This document shows, piece by piece, positions 47,879-56,733 of a DNA stretch of 64,000 nucleotides (the first letter of the stretch is position 1; each line of letters opens with the position of its first letter). This DNA is from Brevundimonas sp. MYb52 (GTDB lineage Bacteria; Pseudomonadota; Alphaproteobacteria; Caulobacterales; Caulobacteraceae). A model generated the notes under the pieces. The model saw only the letters and a list, made by a program, of their open reading frames with translations, made no database searches and was not told the origin of the DNA. The stretch lies in contig NZ_PCPB01000007.1 of the NCBI RefSeq assembly GCF_002979535.1, positions 1 to 64,000 of the forward strand. Reading direction: 5' to 3'. The position numbers and the translations under genes were made by a program.

Positions 47879-50059
47879 CTAGAAGTTGAAGCTCAGATCA
47901 ACGCCGATTTCACGCGGCGGCTGATAGACTCGCGCGGCGAGCAGGGGGCCCACGGCGAAGGTGTTGTTGATCACCACCTCGTCGGTCAGGTTCTTGCCCC
48001 ACAGGCTGACCCGCCAGCGACCGTCCGGCAGTTCCAGCGCCAGGCTGCCATCGACGATGGTGTTGGCCTTGCGCAGGGCCAGGTCCGACGACGCGTTCAC
48101 GACGTTGAAGCTGGTGTACATGTCGCTCATGTGGCGCACGCTGGCCTGGGCCGTCACCTGACCGAAGTCGTAGGACTCCTTGTAGTTAAAGGTGATGCTG
48201 TTGCTCCACTTGGGCGCATAGGTCATCGGCAGATTGGTGCGGTCGATCACGCCCTTGCCGTCGCCGAGGTCAGCGGTGAACTCGTCGAAGCCTGCATCCA
48301 GATAACCGACCGAAGCCGTGACGGTGAAGGCGTTGGTTACGACCGCCGTGGCCTCGGCCTCAAAGCCCGAGATCTTGGCGCTGCCGACGTTGGCGACCAG
48401 GGTCTGGTTGATGTTGGTGCCCGGGATCACCTGCTGGACGCTTTGCTGCATGTCCTTGTAGTTGCTGGTGAAGACGGCGGCGTTCAGACGCAGGCGGCGG
48501 TCGAGCAGGTCGCTCTTCACGCCGATTTCGTAGGAGTCGACGCTCTCGGAATCATAGGGACCGACGGCGGCGAAGGTGCCCGCGCGACCATTGAACCCGC
48601 CCGCACGGAAGCCGCGTGAGTACTGGGCATAGGTCATCAGGTTGTCCGACCACTTGTAGTTGACGGCGAACTTGGGCGAGAAGTCGTCGAAGTCGGCGTC
48701 AAACGTATCGCTGTTCGGGAAGAAGAGCGGCTGGGTGGTGAAGGTCTTCTTCTCCTGGCTGTAGCGACCGCCGGCCGTCAGCGTCAGGCCGGGAAGAACT
48801 TCGTAATCCGCCTGACCGAAGACGGCGTAGGAGTCGGCCTTCTGGCTGGTGATGGCGGTCGAACCCGCCGTCGGGCCGCCGAAGACCAGACCGAACTGGC
48901 CCGTGGCGATGTTGTATTCCTGGGTCATGTAATAGGCGCCGACTACATAATGCAGCGGGCCGTCGGCGTTCGAGGCCAGGCGGAATTCCTGGCTGAACTG
49001 GTCGTGGGTTTCGTCGCGGTGGACGGTCAGGAAAGGGATCGGCGTGGCGTCGAAGTCGCTCAGGATGTTCGACTTGGTGTTGCGGTAGCCGGTGATGGAG
49101 GTCAGCGTGACCGGGCCCAGGTCCCGGTTGGCGTTCAGCGCCAGGCCATAGGCTTCCAGGTTCGAGAAGACGTCGTCGCCGATGTGGGTCAGGAAGGGAT
49201 CGCCGTCCGTGTCGGCAGGCTGGCCCGCGAGGTCCAGGACCATGCCGGGCAGACTGGCGTTCTCGACGCCGGGGCCAGTGCCTTCATCCTTGGTGTAGTC
49301 GATGATCAGGGTGGCGTCGAAGGTGGCGGTCGGCGTCCACAGCAGGGCGCCGCGCATCGACGTGGTGTCCTGGGCCCCCATGTCGCGACCGTCGATGTTC
49401 TTGGTGTAGCCGTCGTAGGTCTTGGCCAGGAAGGAGAACTTGCCGGCCAGCTGGTCCTCGATCAGGGCGCCTTCGACGCCGCCGCGCAGTTCCTGACGAC
49501 CGTTGGAGCCAAAGGTGGCCTGGGCGCGGGCGCCGAAGTCGAACGAGGGGCGACGCGACTGGACGCTGACCACGCCGCCGATGGTGTTACGGCCGTAGAG
49601 GGTGCCTTGCGGACCGCGCAGGATGGTCACGCCGTCGATGTCAAAGAAGTCCTGAACCGCGCCGACGTTGCGCGACAGATAGACGCCGTCCAGTTCGACG
49701 CCGACCGAGGGCTCAAAGCTGGATTCGACGTCGGCGAAGCCGAGGCCGCGAATGAAGAAGGCGCTGGCGAAGGGATAGGCGCCGACCGGGGCCAGGATCA
49801 CGTTGGGGATCTTGCCGTCCAGGCTGACCAGGCTCTCGACCTTGCCGTCGGCCAGGGCTTCGGCGCCGAAGGCGCTCACGGCCAGAGGCACGTCCTGCAG
49901 TTTCTGTTCGCGGCGCTGGGCGGTGACGACGATGTCGCCGACGGTGGCGACGTCGGCCAGATCAGCCTGGGCGCTCGATGCGGCGTCTTGTGCGAATGCG
50001 GGGGTGGCGCAGGCGGCGGCCAGTGCGACGCCGCACTTCAGCCAGTATGACAATTTCAT
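47879..50059 (-). CDS. TonB-dependent receptor (small-molecule class)
   Basis: A 726-residue receptor: signal peptide 1-23 (cleaved near PAFAQ), GDIVVTAQRREQKLQDVPLAVS TonB-box and plug start, DIDGVTILRGPQGTLYGRNTIGGVVSV, barrel ending REIGVDLSFNF. Same class as the receptor at 21.8 kb (QDVP motif, GRNT plug), typical of aromatic or terpenoid catabolic loci. ATG 50059 with GAGAGGG upstream and two operator copies 70-108 bases upstream. It is the first gene of a five-gene operon reaching the MFS gene. Confidence 0.93.
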   Translation of the reverse strand: MKLSYWLKCGVALAAACATPAFAQDAASSAQADLADVATVGDIVVTAQRREQKLQDVPLAVSAFGAEALADGKVESLVSLDGKIPNVILAPVGAYPFASAFFIRGLGFADVESSFEPSVGVELDGVYLSRNVGAVQDFFDIDGVTILRGPQGTLYGRNTIGGVVSVQSRRPSFDFGARAQATFGSNGRQELRGGVEGALIEDQLAGKFSFLAKTYDGYTKNIDGRDMGAQDTTSMRGALLWTPTATFDATLIIDYTKDEGTGPGVENASLPGMVLDLAGQPADTDGDPFLTHIGDDVFSNLEAYGLALNANRDLGPVTLTSITGYRNTKSNILSDFDATPIPFLTVHRDETHDQFSQEFRLASNADGPLHYVVGAYYMTQEYNIATGQFGLVFGGPTAGSTAITSQKADSYAVFGQADYEVLPGLTLTAGGRYSQEKKTFTTQPLFFPNSDTFDADFDDFSPKFAVNYKWSDNLMTYAQYSRGFRAGGFNGRAGTFAAVGPYDSESVDSYEIGVKSDLLDRRLRLNAAVFTSNYKDMQQSVQQVIPGTNINQTLVANVGSAKISGFEAEATAVVTNAFTVTASVGYLDAGFDEFTADLGDGKGVIDRTNLPMTYAPKWSNSITFNYKESYDFGQVTAQASVRHMSDMYTSFNVVNASSDLALRKANTIVDGSLALELPDGRWRVSLWGKNLTDEVVINNTFAVGPLLAARVYQPPREIGVDLSFNF

Positions 50060-50128
50060 TCTATCCCTCTCCCTAGGTTTCTCGTTCTGAACGCGAGATG
50101 GGGAGATTGACGCAGCAGATTTTTATTT

Positions 50129-50145
50129 TGTCAAACAATCTGACG
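50129..50145. promoter_or_regulatory. Island operator site (TGTCAA-ACAAT-CTGACG)
   Basis: Perfect left half, two mismatches right. First of a pair spaced 22 bases apart (two helical turns) in the TonB-receptor operon promoter. Confidence 0.7.
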
Positions 50146-50150
50146 AAAAA

Positions 50151-50167
50151 GGGCAATTAATTTGACC
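50151..50167. promoter_or_regulatory. Island operator site (GGGCAA-TTAAT-TTGACC)
   Basis: Second of the tandem pair; weaker left half. The two-turn spacing would let dimers bind side by side. Confidence 0.55.
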
Positions 50168-50498
50168 AGTTCCCTGAGCTCCTTTTGACGGGTGAACTGA
50201 GGGAAGCGGCCAAACTCCGGCTTGGCCTTCATTCCTGGGCAGGTAGGGAACGGATCGTAGCTGTAAGGATCGCTCCGGTCCTGTTCCTGCACCCTCGCAC
50301 AATTGCCAAACCTCTAAGCCGCCGCGCTCTTGCTGCAGTCGATCGGCCCCGAACAGTGGGCCGGACTGACATCGGGAGCTATGGTGGCATTGCGCGGGGG
50401 CGAGCGGCCGCCATCGCCTGTTCTCGGGGCGGCTTCGGTGGCGCTCGACGGACGCCGCGGCGCCACCATGCAGTGACGGCTGACTGTGGAAGTGCGAC
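50168..50498. other. Non-coding boundary between the two catabolic regions
   Basis: These 331 bases separate the island's last operator from the end of the aldehyde-dehydrogenase gene. The open frames here have poor composition and no ribosome sites. I see no strong terminator, repeat or operator copy. Some stretches look like worn coding sequence, but I could not identify a parent. Confidence 0.5.
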
Positions 50499-51944
50499 CT
50501 ACCCCGCGCTGTAGCTGGTCTTGATCTGGGTGAAGAAGTCGGCGGCGGCGAAACCCTGTTCGCGGGCGCCATAGCTGGACTTCTTGGTGCCGCCGAAGGG
50601 CACGTGATAGTCCACGCCGGCGGTCGGCAGGTTGACCATGGTCATGCCCGCCTTGGCCCGGCGCTGGAAGTCGCGGGCGTGTTTCAGCGACTGGGTGACG
50701 AGGCCGGCGGACAGGCCGAACTCGCTGCCGTTGGCGATGGCCAGAGCCTCCTCGTAGGACTTGACCCGGATGGTCGAGGCGACGGGGCCAAAGACTTCCT
50801 CGTTGTTGATGCGTGAGGCCGCGTCGGTGTCGGCGATCAGGGTGGGTTGGACATACCAGCCGGGCGCATCGAGGCTCAGGCGCTCGCCGCCGGCCGCGAT
50901 CCGGCCGCCTTCGGCGCGGGCGATGTCGATATAGCGGTAGGAGGTCTCGCGCTGGTCTTCGCTGACCGCCGGGCCGATCTGGGTATTGGGGTCCAGCGCG
51001 CCGCCCACGCGCAGGGCCGCGACCCGCTCGGCCAGCAGGGCGACGAAACGGTCGTGGATGCCGTCCTGCACGATCAGGCGGCTGGAGGCGGTGCAACGCT
51101 GGCCGGTAGCGAAGAAGCTGCCGTCCAGGGCGATGGCCACGGCGCGCTCCAGATCGGCGTCGTCCAGCACGATCAGCGGGTTCTTGCCGCCCATTTCCAG
51201 TTGCACGCGGGCCTGACGGGCCACGGCGCCGGCGGCGACGCCCGCGCCCACGCCCTGCGAACCGGTAAAGCTGACGCCGTCGACATCCTTGTGATCGACG
51301 ATGGCCTGACCGACATCGCCGCGACCGACGACCATATTCAGCACGCCCTTCGGCAGGCCCGCCTCGTGCAGGATGGCGACCAGGGCCTCGGCCGTGGCGG
51401 GGGTATGGCCGGCGGGCTTCAGCACCACGGTGTTGCCAAAGGCCAGGGCCGGCGCCGCCTTCCACGCGGGAATGGCGATGGGGAAGTTCCACGGCGTGAT
51501 CAGGCCATAGACGCCGACCGCCTGACGATAGGTCTGGACCTCGACGCCGGGGCGGGTCGAGGCCAGGTTCTGGCCATGCAGACGCAGGGCCTCGCCGGCG
51601 AAATATTTCAGGATGCGGGCGGCGCGGGCGGTTTCGCCGATGCCTTCGGCCAGGGTCTTGCCCTCTTCGCGCGACAGCAGTTCACCGACCGCCTCGCGGC
51701 GCTCCATCAGCAGGGTGCCGGCGCGGTCCAGCACGTCCGAACGGACCTCGGGCGAGGCCTCGGACCAGGCGGGGAAGGCGGCCTTGGCGGCGGCGACGGC
51801 GGCATCCACTTCGGCCACGCCGCCCTGAGGCGTATGGGCCACGACTTCGCGTGTGTCAGAGGGGTTCAGACTCTCGGCCGGACGGTCGGACGCAACCTGT
51901 TCGCCGTTGATCCAGTGGTTGAGCGAAAGGGCGGCGGTCGTCAT
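50499..51944 (-). CDS. Aldehyde dehydrogenase, alpha-ketoglutaric-semialdehyde type
   Basis: A 481-residue NAD(P)-dependent aldehyde dehydrogenase: GLITPWNFPIAIPAWKAAPALAFGNTVVLKPA, catalytic Glu in LEMGGKNPL, catalytic Cys in FATGQRCTASSRL, and the C-terminus FGGTKKSSYGAREQGFAAADFFTQIKT, which fits alpha-ketoglutarate-semialdehyde dehydrogenase of oxidative pentose and sugar-acid pathways. A XylX-like FAH protein encoded at 57.5 kb could supply that semialdehyde. A lactaldehyde dehydrogenase role is the main alternative. ATGA overlap with the mutarotase gene upstream. Confidence 0.85.
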   Translation of the reverse strand: MTTAALSLNHWINGEQVASDRPAESLNPSDTREVVAHTPQGGVAEVDAAVAAAKAAFPAWSEASPEVRSDVLDRAGTLLMERREAVGELLSREEGKTLAEGIGETARAARILKYFAGEALRLHGQNLASTRPGVEVQTYRQAVGVYGLITPWNFPIAIPAWKAAPALAFGNTVVLKPAGHTPATAEALVAILHEAGLPKGVLNMVVGRGDVGQAIVDHKDVDGVSFTGSQGVGAGVAAGAVARQARVQLEMGGKNPLIVLDDADLERAVAIALDGSFFATGQRCTASSRLIVQDGIHDRFVALLAERVAALRVGGALDPNTQIGPAVSEDQRETSYRYIDIARAEGGRIAAGGERLSLDAPGWYVQPTLIADTDAASRINNEEVFGPVASTIRVKSYEEALAIANGSEFGLSAGLVTQSLKHARDFQRRAKAGMTMVNLPTAGVDYHVPFGGTKKSSYGAREQGFAAADFFTQIKTSYSAG

Positions 51945-52342
51945 GCGGGCGATCCTTGAACAGGTTTGGTGGTGTCGTGGCCCATCAGGGGCTGTTCCGA
52001 CAAGGTGTAAATTCGGGTCATCTCGACCCAGGTCTGGTCGGGGGCGAAGGGCAGGGGCTTCTGGAAGCTGCGCATCAGCGCGTCCCAGGCCTGAACGTCG
52101 GGGTTGGCGGCGTCGCGGGCCAGCTTGGCGGCGGGGTCGTAGGCGTCGCCCTGTTCCAGGATCATGAACATCCGGTCGCCGACCAGCCAGATCTCCAACT
52201 CGCGCACGTCGTCGGCGCGAATGGCCTCGGTCACGGCGGCCGGCGGGCCGCCGGCGCGGTGCCAGTCCCGGTAGCGGGCGATCTGATCGGCGTCGTCGTG
52301 CAGGTCGACGGCGAAGCAGCGGCGCGTGGTGGACTGGCTCAA
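51941..52342 (-). CDS. L-rhamnose/L-fucose-type mutarotase
   Basis: A 133-residue dimeric alpha-beta barrel protein of the RhaM family: RRCFAVDLHDDADQIARYRDWHRAGG (with the conserved Asp/Tyr region), VRELEIWLVGDRMFMILEQGDAYD and FQKPLPFAPDQTWVEMTRIYTL. It speeds the alpha/beta interconversion of a 6-deoxy sugar. I place the start at TTG 52340-52342 with GAGAGG five bases upstream, because the longer frame would run into the palindrome at 52391. First gene of a two-gene operon with the aldehyde dehydrogenase. Confidence 0.82.
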   Translation of the reverse strand: MSQSTTRRCFAVDLHDDADQIARYRDWHRAGGPPAAVTEAIRADDVRELEIWLVGDRMFMILEQGDAYDPAAKLARDAANPDVQAWDALMRSFQKPLPFAPDQTWVEMTRIYTLSEQPLMGHDTTKPVQGSPA

Positions 52343-52390
52343 CGGGACCTCTCGGAAGGCGTTGACGGACCCGAAGGGACGCCTATAAAC

Positions 52391-52404
52391 ATCATACATA
52401 TGAT
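52391..52404. promoter_or_regulatory. Palindromic operator in the divergent sugar-acid promoter
   Basis: ATCATA-CA-TATGAT, six-base exact inverted repeats around two bases, lies between the divergent mutarotase and DUF4432 genes. The shape fits a GntR- or LacI-type site. No regulator gene is in the window. A related half-site occurs at 61620. Confidence 0.65.
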
Positions 52405-52433
52405 AATAACGAGCCTGTTCAGGGAGGCAAGCC

Positions 52434-53612
52434 GTGACCCGACTATATGGCCAGACGATGAGTCGTCGCGCCCTGGCTGAACGCACCGGCGCCCTGTCGC
52501 AGTTCGCGGGCGTCCGACTGATGACCCTGGGCGACGGCGTCGAGCGCGGCGTGCGCCAGCTGGAGTTTCGCACCGGGACCGGCCTGCGCTTCACGGTTCT
52601 GATCGACCGCGCCATGGACATCGCCGAGTGCGAGCACAGCGGTCGCGCCGTGGGCTGGCACTCGCCGTCCGGCTTCCGCCATCCGGGGTTGCACGAATAT
52701 GAGGGCGAGGGCGGTCTGGGCTGGTTCCGCTCCTTCTCTGGCCTGATGGTCACCTGCGGGTTGGACCATGTCCTGTTCATGCACGACGACCCGGCGGATC
52801 ATTACTTCTATGGGCCGAGGAAGACGGTCAGTTCGTCGCTGCACGGACGGGTCGGGACCATCCCGGCGCGGTTGACCGGCTATGGCGAGCGCTGGGAAGG
52901 CGACGACTGCTTCCTGTGGGCCGAGGGCGTGGTGCAGCAGTCGACCGTCTTTGGCGAGGACCTGCACCTGATCCGCCGCATCGAGGCCCAGGTCGGGACG
53001 GACGAGATTCATCTGCACGACCGGGTGGTCAACCACGGCTTCTATCGAACGCCGCATATGTATTGCTACCACATCAACGTCGGCTATCCGGTGCTGGGCG
53101 AGGACGCGCGCTATGTGGCGCCGATCCGCGACGTGGTCTGGGCCTCCCATGCGGGCGAAGACTATCGCAAGCAGGGCGCGGGGTATCGCACCCTGCCGGC
53201 CCCGATCCTGAACTTCCACGAACAGGTTTGGCAGCACGACATGGCCGCCGACGCCGAGGGCCGGGTCAATGTCGCCCTGGTCAACGAGGGGCTGGGGTTC
53301 GGCTTCGAGGTCGAGACGCTGAAGTCGCAGTTCCCGGCCATGTATGAGTGGCAGAACCTGCATGCGGGCCACTATGCCCTCGGCATCGAGCCCTCGACCA
53401 ACCATGTGCAGGGCAAGGATTTCGCCCGCGAGCGCGGCGAGCTGATCCAGCTCGAACACGGCGAGGAGCGTCGCTACGACAGCGTCTTCCGCATCCTGCC
53501 CGACGCGACCGCCGTGGCCGGGGCCGTGGCCCGGATCGAGGGCGTGCAGCGTCAGCCGCAGGATGAATATCCCGAGCCGTCGGGCGTCTATCCGCCGATC
53601 GGGGGGCGCTGA
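52434..53612 (+). CDS. DUF4432 aldose-1-epimerase-like protein
   Basis: A 392-residue beta-sandwich protein of the DUF4432/galactose-mutarotase-like fold: VRQLEFRTGTGLRFTVLIDRAMDIAECEHSGRAVGWHSP, FSGLMVTCGLDHVL, SSLHGRVGTIPA, and HINVGYPVLGEDARYVAP, with several His residues that line the sugar pocket in this fold. It probably binds or epimerises a sugar or sugar acid. GTG 52434 has AGGGAGG six bases upstream. It heads the long plus-strand operon up to LldD at 61.5 kb. Confidence 0.82.
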   Translation: MTRLYGQTMSRRALAERTGALSQFAGVRLMTLGDGVERGVRQLEFRTGTGLRFTVLIDRAMDIAECEHSGRAVGWHSPSGFRHPGLHEYEGEGGLGWFRSFSGLMVTCGLDHVLFMHDDPADHYFYGPRKTVSSSLHGRVGTIPARLTGYGERWEGDDCFLWAEGVVQQSTVFGEDLHLIRRIEAQVGTDEIHLHDRVVNHGFYRTPHMYCYHINVGYPVLGEDARYVAPIRDVVWASHAGEDYRKQGAGYRTLPAPILNFHEQVWQHDMAADAEGRVNVALVNEGLGFGFEVETLKSQFPAMYEWQNLHAGHYALGIEPSTNHVQGKDFARERGELIQLEHGEERRYDSVFRILPDATAVAGAVARIEGVQRQPQDEYPEPSGVYPPIGGR

Positions 53613-53613
53613 G

Positions 53614-54378
53614 ATGGCGGCGGTTCAGGACATGAAGGGCAAGGTGGTCCTCTATACCGGCGCGGCGGGCGGGCTGGGCCTGCAGACGACGCTGCAACTG
53701 ATGGGGCGCGGCGCGACGGTGGTGGCGGTCGACAACGACCCGGCCAAGGTGGCGGCGCTGCAAGAAGCCGCGGCCTCGGTGACGACGGGAAGACTGGTGG
53801 TGTCGACCGCCGACCTGTCGGACCTGGAGGGGTTTCGCGCCGAACTGAAAGCGCGGCTGACCGAGGTCGGCGGCTTTGACGTCGTGATCAACAACGCCGC
53901 CATCTATCCGTCCAAGCCCTTCGAAGACTATTCGATCGAGGAGCATCAGGCGGTCCAGCGCATCAATGTCGATGCCGGGATCGTGGCGGTGCAGGAAGCC
54001 TTGCCGGGGATGCGGGCGCGGGGCTTTGGCCGCATCATCAACATCGCCAGCATCACTATCTCGGGTGAGTGGGCCAACCTGTCGCCCTATGTGGCCTCAA
54101 AAGGGGCGCTGATCGGTCTGACGCGGGCCTGGGCGCGCGAGTTCGGGCCCTATGGCGTCACCGTCAACGCCATCGCGCCGGGGGCCTTCCCCACCGACGC
54201 CGAGGCCATCCACCCGGACCCCGAGGGCTATGTCCGCCACGTGCTGGACAGCCAGGCGGTCAAGCGTCGCGGCCATGTCGGCGACATCGCCCACGCCATC
54301 GCATTTTTCGCCGCCGACGAGGCGGGCTTCATCACCGGACAGACGCTGCACGTGAACGGCGGCTGGGTGATGGGCTGA
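53614..54378 (+). CDS. Short-chain dehydrogenase/reductase (sugar dehydrogenase-like)
   Basis: A 254-residue classical SDR: VLYTGAAGGLGLQTT cofactor loop, VDNDPAK (Asp after strand 2, hence NAD-preferring), VINNAA, a catalytic Ser in IINIASITISGE, and the active YVASK. It starts two bases after the DUF4432 stop. It is similar in type to XylB and fuconate-type dehydrogenases, so oxidation of the sugar or of a sugar acid is likely. Confidence 0.88.
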   Translation: MAAVQDMKGKVVLYTGAAGGLGLQTTLQLMGRGATVVAVDNDPAKVAALQEAAASVTTGRLVVSTADLSDLEGFRAELKARLTEVGGFDVVINNAAIYPSKPFEDYSIEEHQAVQRINVDAGIVAVQEALPGMRARGFGRIINIASITISGEWANLSPYVASKGALIGLTRAWAREFGPYGVTVNAIAPGAFPTDAEAIHPDPEGYVRHVLDSQAVKRRGHVGDIAHAIAFFAADEAGFITGQTLHVNGGWVMG

Positions 54379-54400
54379 TCTTTCAAAGGTATTGAAGACA

Positions 54401-55588
54401 ATGGGAATCCTCAGCGGAATCCGCGTGCTGGACTGCTCCATCGCCATGGCCGGTCCCTTCGCCGCCCAACGCATGGGCGACATGGGCGCCGACGTGATCA
54501 AGGTCGAGCCGACGACGGGTGAATGGCAGCGCCACGTCTCGGCGGGCGGCGCGCGCGGCAATCAGATCAACGTCTCCTTCCTGTCGCTGAACCGGAACAA
54601 GCGGTCGCTGGCCGTCGACCTGAAGGCGGCCGAGGGCAAGGCCCTGCTGCTGGAGATGGTCAAGACGGCGGACGTCTTCTTGCAGAACTATCGCCCCGGC
54701 GTCGCCGCGCGTCTGGGCGTCGACTACGAGACGCTTTCCAAGATCAATCCGCGCCTGATCTACGTCTCCATGTCCGGCTATGGCGAGGACGGCCCCTACA
54801 AGAACTATCCGGGACAGGACCTGCTGTTGCAGGCCATGTCGGGGGCCATGATGTCCTCGGGATCGGCGGATCAGCCGCCGTCGCCGGCCGGCCAGTATCT
54901 GGTGGACGCCATCACCGCCTACACCGCCTTCGAGGGGGCGCTGGCGGCCCTGTTCCACCGAGAGCGGACGGGCGAGGGGCAACTGGTCCAGATCAATATG
55001 CTGGACGCCATCACCACCATCCAGATGCAGGAGATGTCGGTCTTCACCGTCGGCGGCAAGCCGCAGACCCGCTCGGCCGAGCCGCACGCTCATAGCTATA
55101 TCCGCGCGCCCTACGGCGTCTTCGCCACTAGCGACGGTTACATCTCCATCGCCATGGCCTCGTTGAAGACCCTGGGTCGTCTGATCGAGGAGCCCTTCTT
55201 CGCTGATCTCGACGACGAGACCGACAGTTGGACCCACCGTGACGAAATCTACGCCTGCGTGCGTCGCCGACTGGTCAACCGCACCAGCGAGGACTGGCTG
55301 GCCCTGTTCCGTGAGAACGACATCTGGTGCGGCCCTGTCTATGGCTATGCCGAGGTGGTCGAGGACCCGCAGATCAAGCACAACGGAACCTTCGTCGAGT
55401 ATGATCACCCGACCGAGGGACGGGTGAAGACGCCGGGCTTCCCGATCAAATTCTCCAAGACGCCGTCTGTCATCGAACGCGGCGCGCCTCTGGTCGGCGA
55501 GCACACGCGCGAGATCTTGGGCGAGGCCGGTCGGGATGCGGCCAATATCGAAGCCCTGATCGCGTCGGGCGTGGTGCGGGCGGGATGA
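54401..55588 (+). CDS. CaiB-type CoA-transferase (family III), sugar-acid locus
   Basis: A 395-residue family III CoA-transferase: VLDCSIAMAGPFAAQRMGDMGADVIKVEP, LQNYRPGVAARLGVDY, VSMSGYGEDGPYKNYPGQDLLLQAMSG, AGQYLVDAITAYTAFEGALAAL (Asp of LVDAI at the catalytic position) and ERTGEGQLVQINMLDA. It would transfer CoA to an organic acid of the sugar-acid route. Such an enzyme in a sugar locus is unusual; with the CaiD-like hydratase at 56.7 kb it recalls the carnitine CaiB/CaiD pair, which dehydrates a hydroxyacyl-CoA. ATGA overlap with the next gene. Confidence 0.88.
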   Translation: MGILSGIRVLDCSIAMAGPFAAQRMGDMGADVIKVEPTTGEWQRHVSAGGARGNQINVSFLSLNRNKRSLAVDLKAAEGKALLLEMVKTADVFLQNYRPGVAARLGVDYETLSKINPRLIYVSMSGYGEDGPYKNYPGQDLLLQAMSGAMMSSGSADQPPSPAGQYLVDAITAYTAFEGALAALFHRERTGEGQLVQINMLDAITTIQMQEMSVFTVGGKPQTRSAEPHAHSYIRAPYGVFATSDGYISIAMASLKTLGRLIEEPFFADLDDETDSWTHRDEIYACVRRRLVNRTSEDWLALFRENDIWCGPVYGYAEVVEDPQIKHNGTFVEYDHPTEGRVKTPGFPIKFSKTPSVIERGAPLVGEHTREILGEAGRDAANIEALIASGVVRAG

Positions 55589-56721
55589 CGACGCCCGCCT
55601 ATCGCGGCCTGACCTGGGACCATCCGCGCGGCTATCGCGCGCTGGAGGCCGCCGCCGCGCAGGTCGCCCCGGCGCGCGACGGTTTCGCCCTGAGCTGGGA
55701 CCGCCATTCGCTGGAGGGGTTCGAGGAACGCCCCATCGGCGAGCAGTGCGACCTCTATGACCTGGTGGTGCTGGACCACCCGCATGTCGGCGAGGCGGTG
55801 GCGGCGGACTGTCTGATCCCGCTGGAGGACCTCTTCAGCGCCGAGGAGATCGCCGGATGGAGCGCGGCGGTCATGGGCCGCAGCCTGTCCTCTTATCGCT
55901 ACGCCGGTCGTCACTGGGCCTTGCCGCTGGATGCGGCGACGCAGGTCATGGCCTGGCGACGCGAGGCCATGGAACAGCCGCCGACGACGTGGGAGGCGGT
56001 GGTCGAGCTGTCAGACAGGGGCGGGGTGGCCATGTCCCTGTCTGGTCCGCACGCCGCCCTCAGCTTCCAGTCGATCTGCGCCGCCCTTGGCGCGACGCCC
56101 GTGACTGACGGCAAGAACTTCATCGACCGAGCGGCGGGGCGCGAGGCCTGGGCGCTGTTGTCCCGTCTGGCGGCGCGCAGCCCCAAGGCGCTGGCCGCCA
56201 TGAACCCGATCGGCATTCTGGAACACATGAGCGCGCATGACGACGTGGTCCTGTGCCCTCTGGTCTATGGCTATGTGAACTATGCGCCGGGCGGGGTTCT
56301 GGGCTTCGCCGACGCGCCGCGCGTCAGTGCGGACGGGCCAGTCGGCTCCATGCTGGGCGGCACCGGCATCGGCGTGTCGAAGCGCTGCGCCGTGACGCCG
56401 GACCTGTTGAACCATCTGCGCTGGTTGATGTCGATGGAAACCCAGAGCGGGTTCATCCCTGACCATGAGGGCCAGCCGTCGTTGAAGAGCGCCTGGCGCA
56501 ATGCGGGCGTCAACGCCCGTTGGGGCGGCTTCTACGCCGACACCTTCGCTACGCTGGAGGGGGCCAGCCTGCGCCCGCGCCATGACGGCGCCATCGCCTT
56601 CCAGACCGCCGCGTCGCAGCGCCTGCGCGAGGGGCTGGAGGCCGGCGACCCGGCCGACGTCGTGCTGAACCATCTGCAGGCGCTGTTCGTGCGGCATCGC
56701 CCGCACGGCGCTGAAACCTGA
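55585..56721 (+). CDS. Solute-binding-protein-like protein without signal peptide
   Basis: A 378-residue protein with the look of a family 1 extracellular solute-binding protein: LTWDHPRGYRALEAAA, YDLVVLDHPHVGEAVAADCLIPLEDL, YAGRHWALPLDAATQVMAWRREAMEQPPTTWEAVVEL, LGGTGIGVSKRCAVTPD. The N-terminus has no signal peptide or lipobox, the ATG overlaps the CoA-transferase stop by four bases, and no ABC permease or ATPase is near. It is therefore probably cytoplasmic. Its role beside CaiB- and CaiD-like enzymes is unknown: a scaffold, a sensor or an enzyme on the same fold are all possible. Confidence 0.75.
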   Translation: MTTPAYRGLTWDHPRGYRALEAAAAQVAPARDGFALSWDRHSLEGFEERPIGEQCDLYDLVVLDHPHVGEAVAADCLIPLEDLFSAEEIAGWSAAVMGRSLSSYRYAGRHWALPLDAATQVMAWRREAMEQPPTTWEAVVELSDRGGVAMSLSGPHAALSFQSICAALGATPVTDGKNFIDRAAGREAWALLSRLAARSPKALAAMNPIGILEHMSAHDDVVLCPLVYGYVNYAPGGVLGFADAPRVSADGPVGSMLGGTGIGVSKRCAVTPDLLNHLRWLMSMETQSGFIPDHEGQPSLKSAWRNAGVNARWGGFYADTFATLEGASLRPRHDGAIAFQTAASQRLREGLEAGDPADVVLNHLQALFVRHRPHGAET

Positions 56722-56733
56722 AGGACGATCGCC

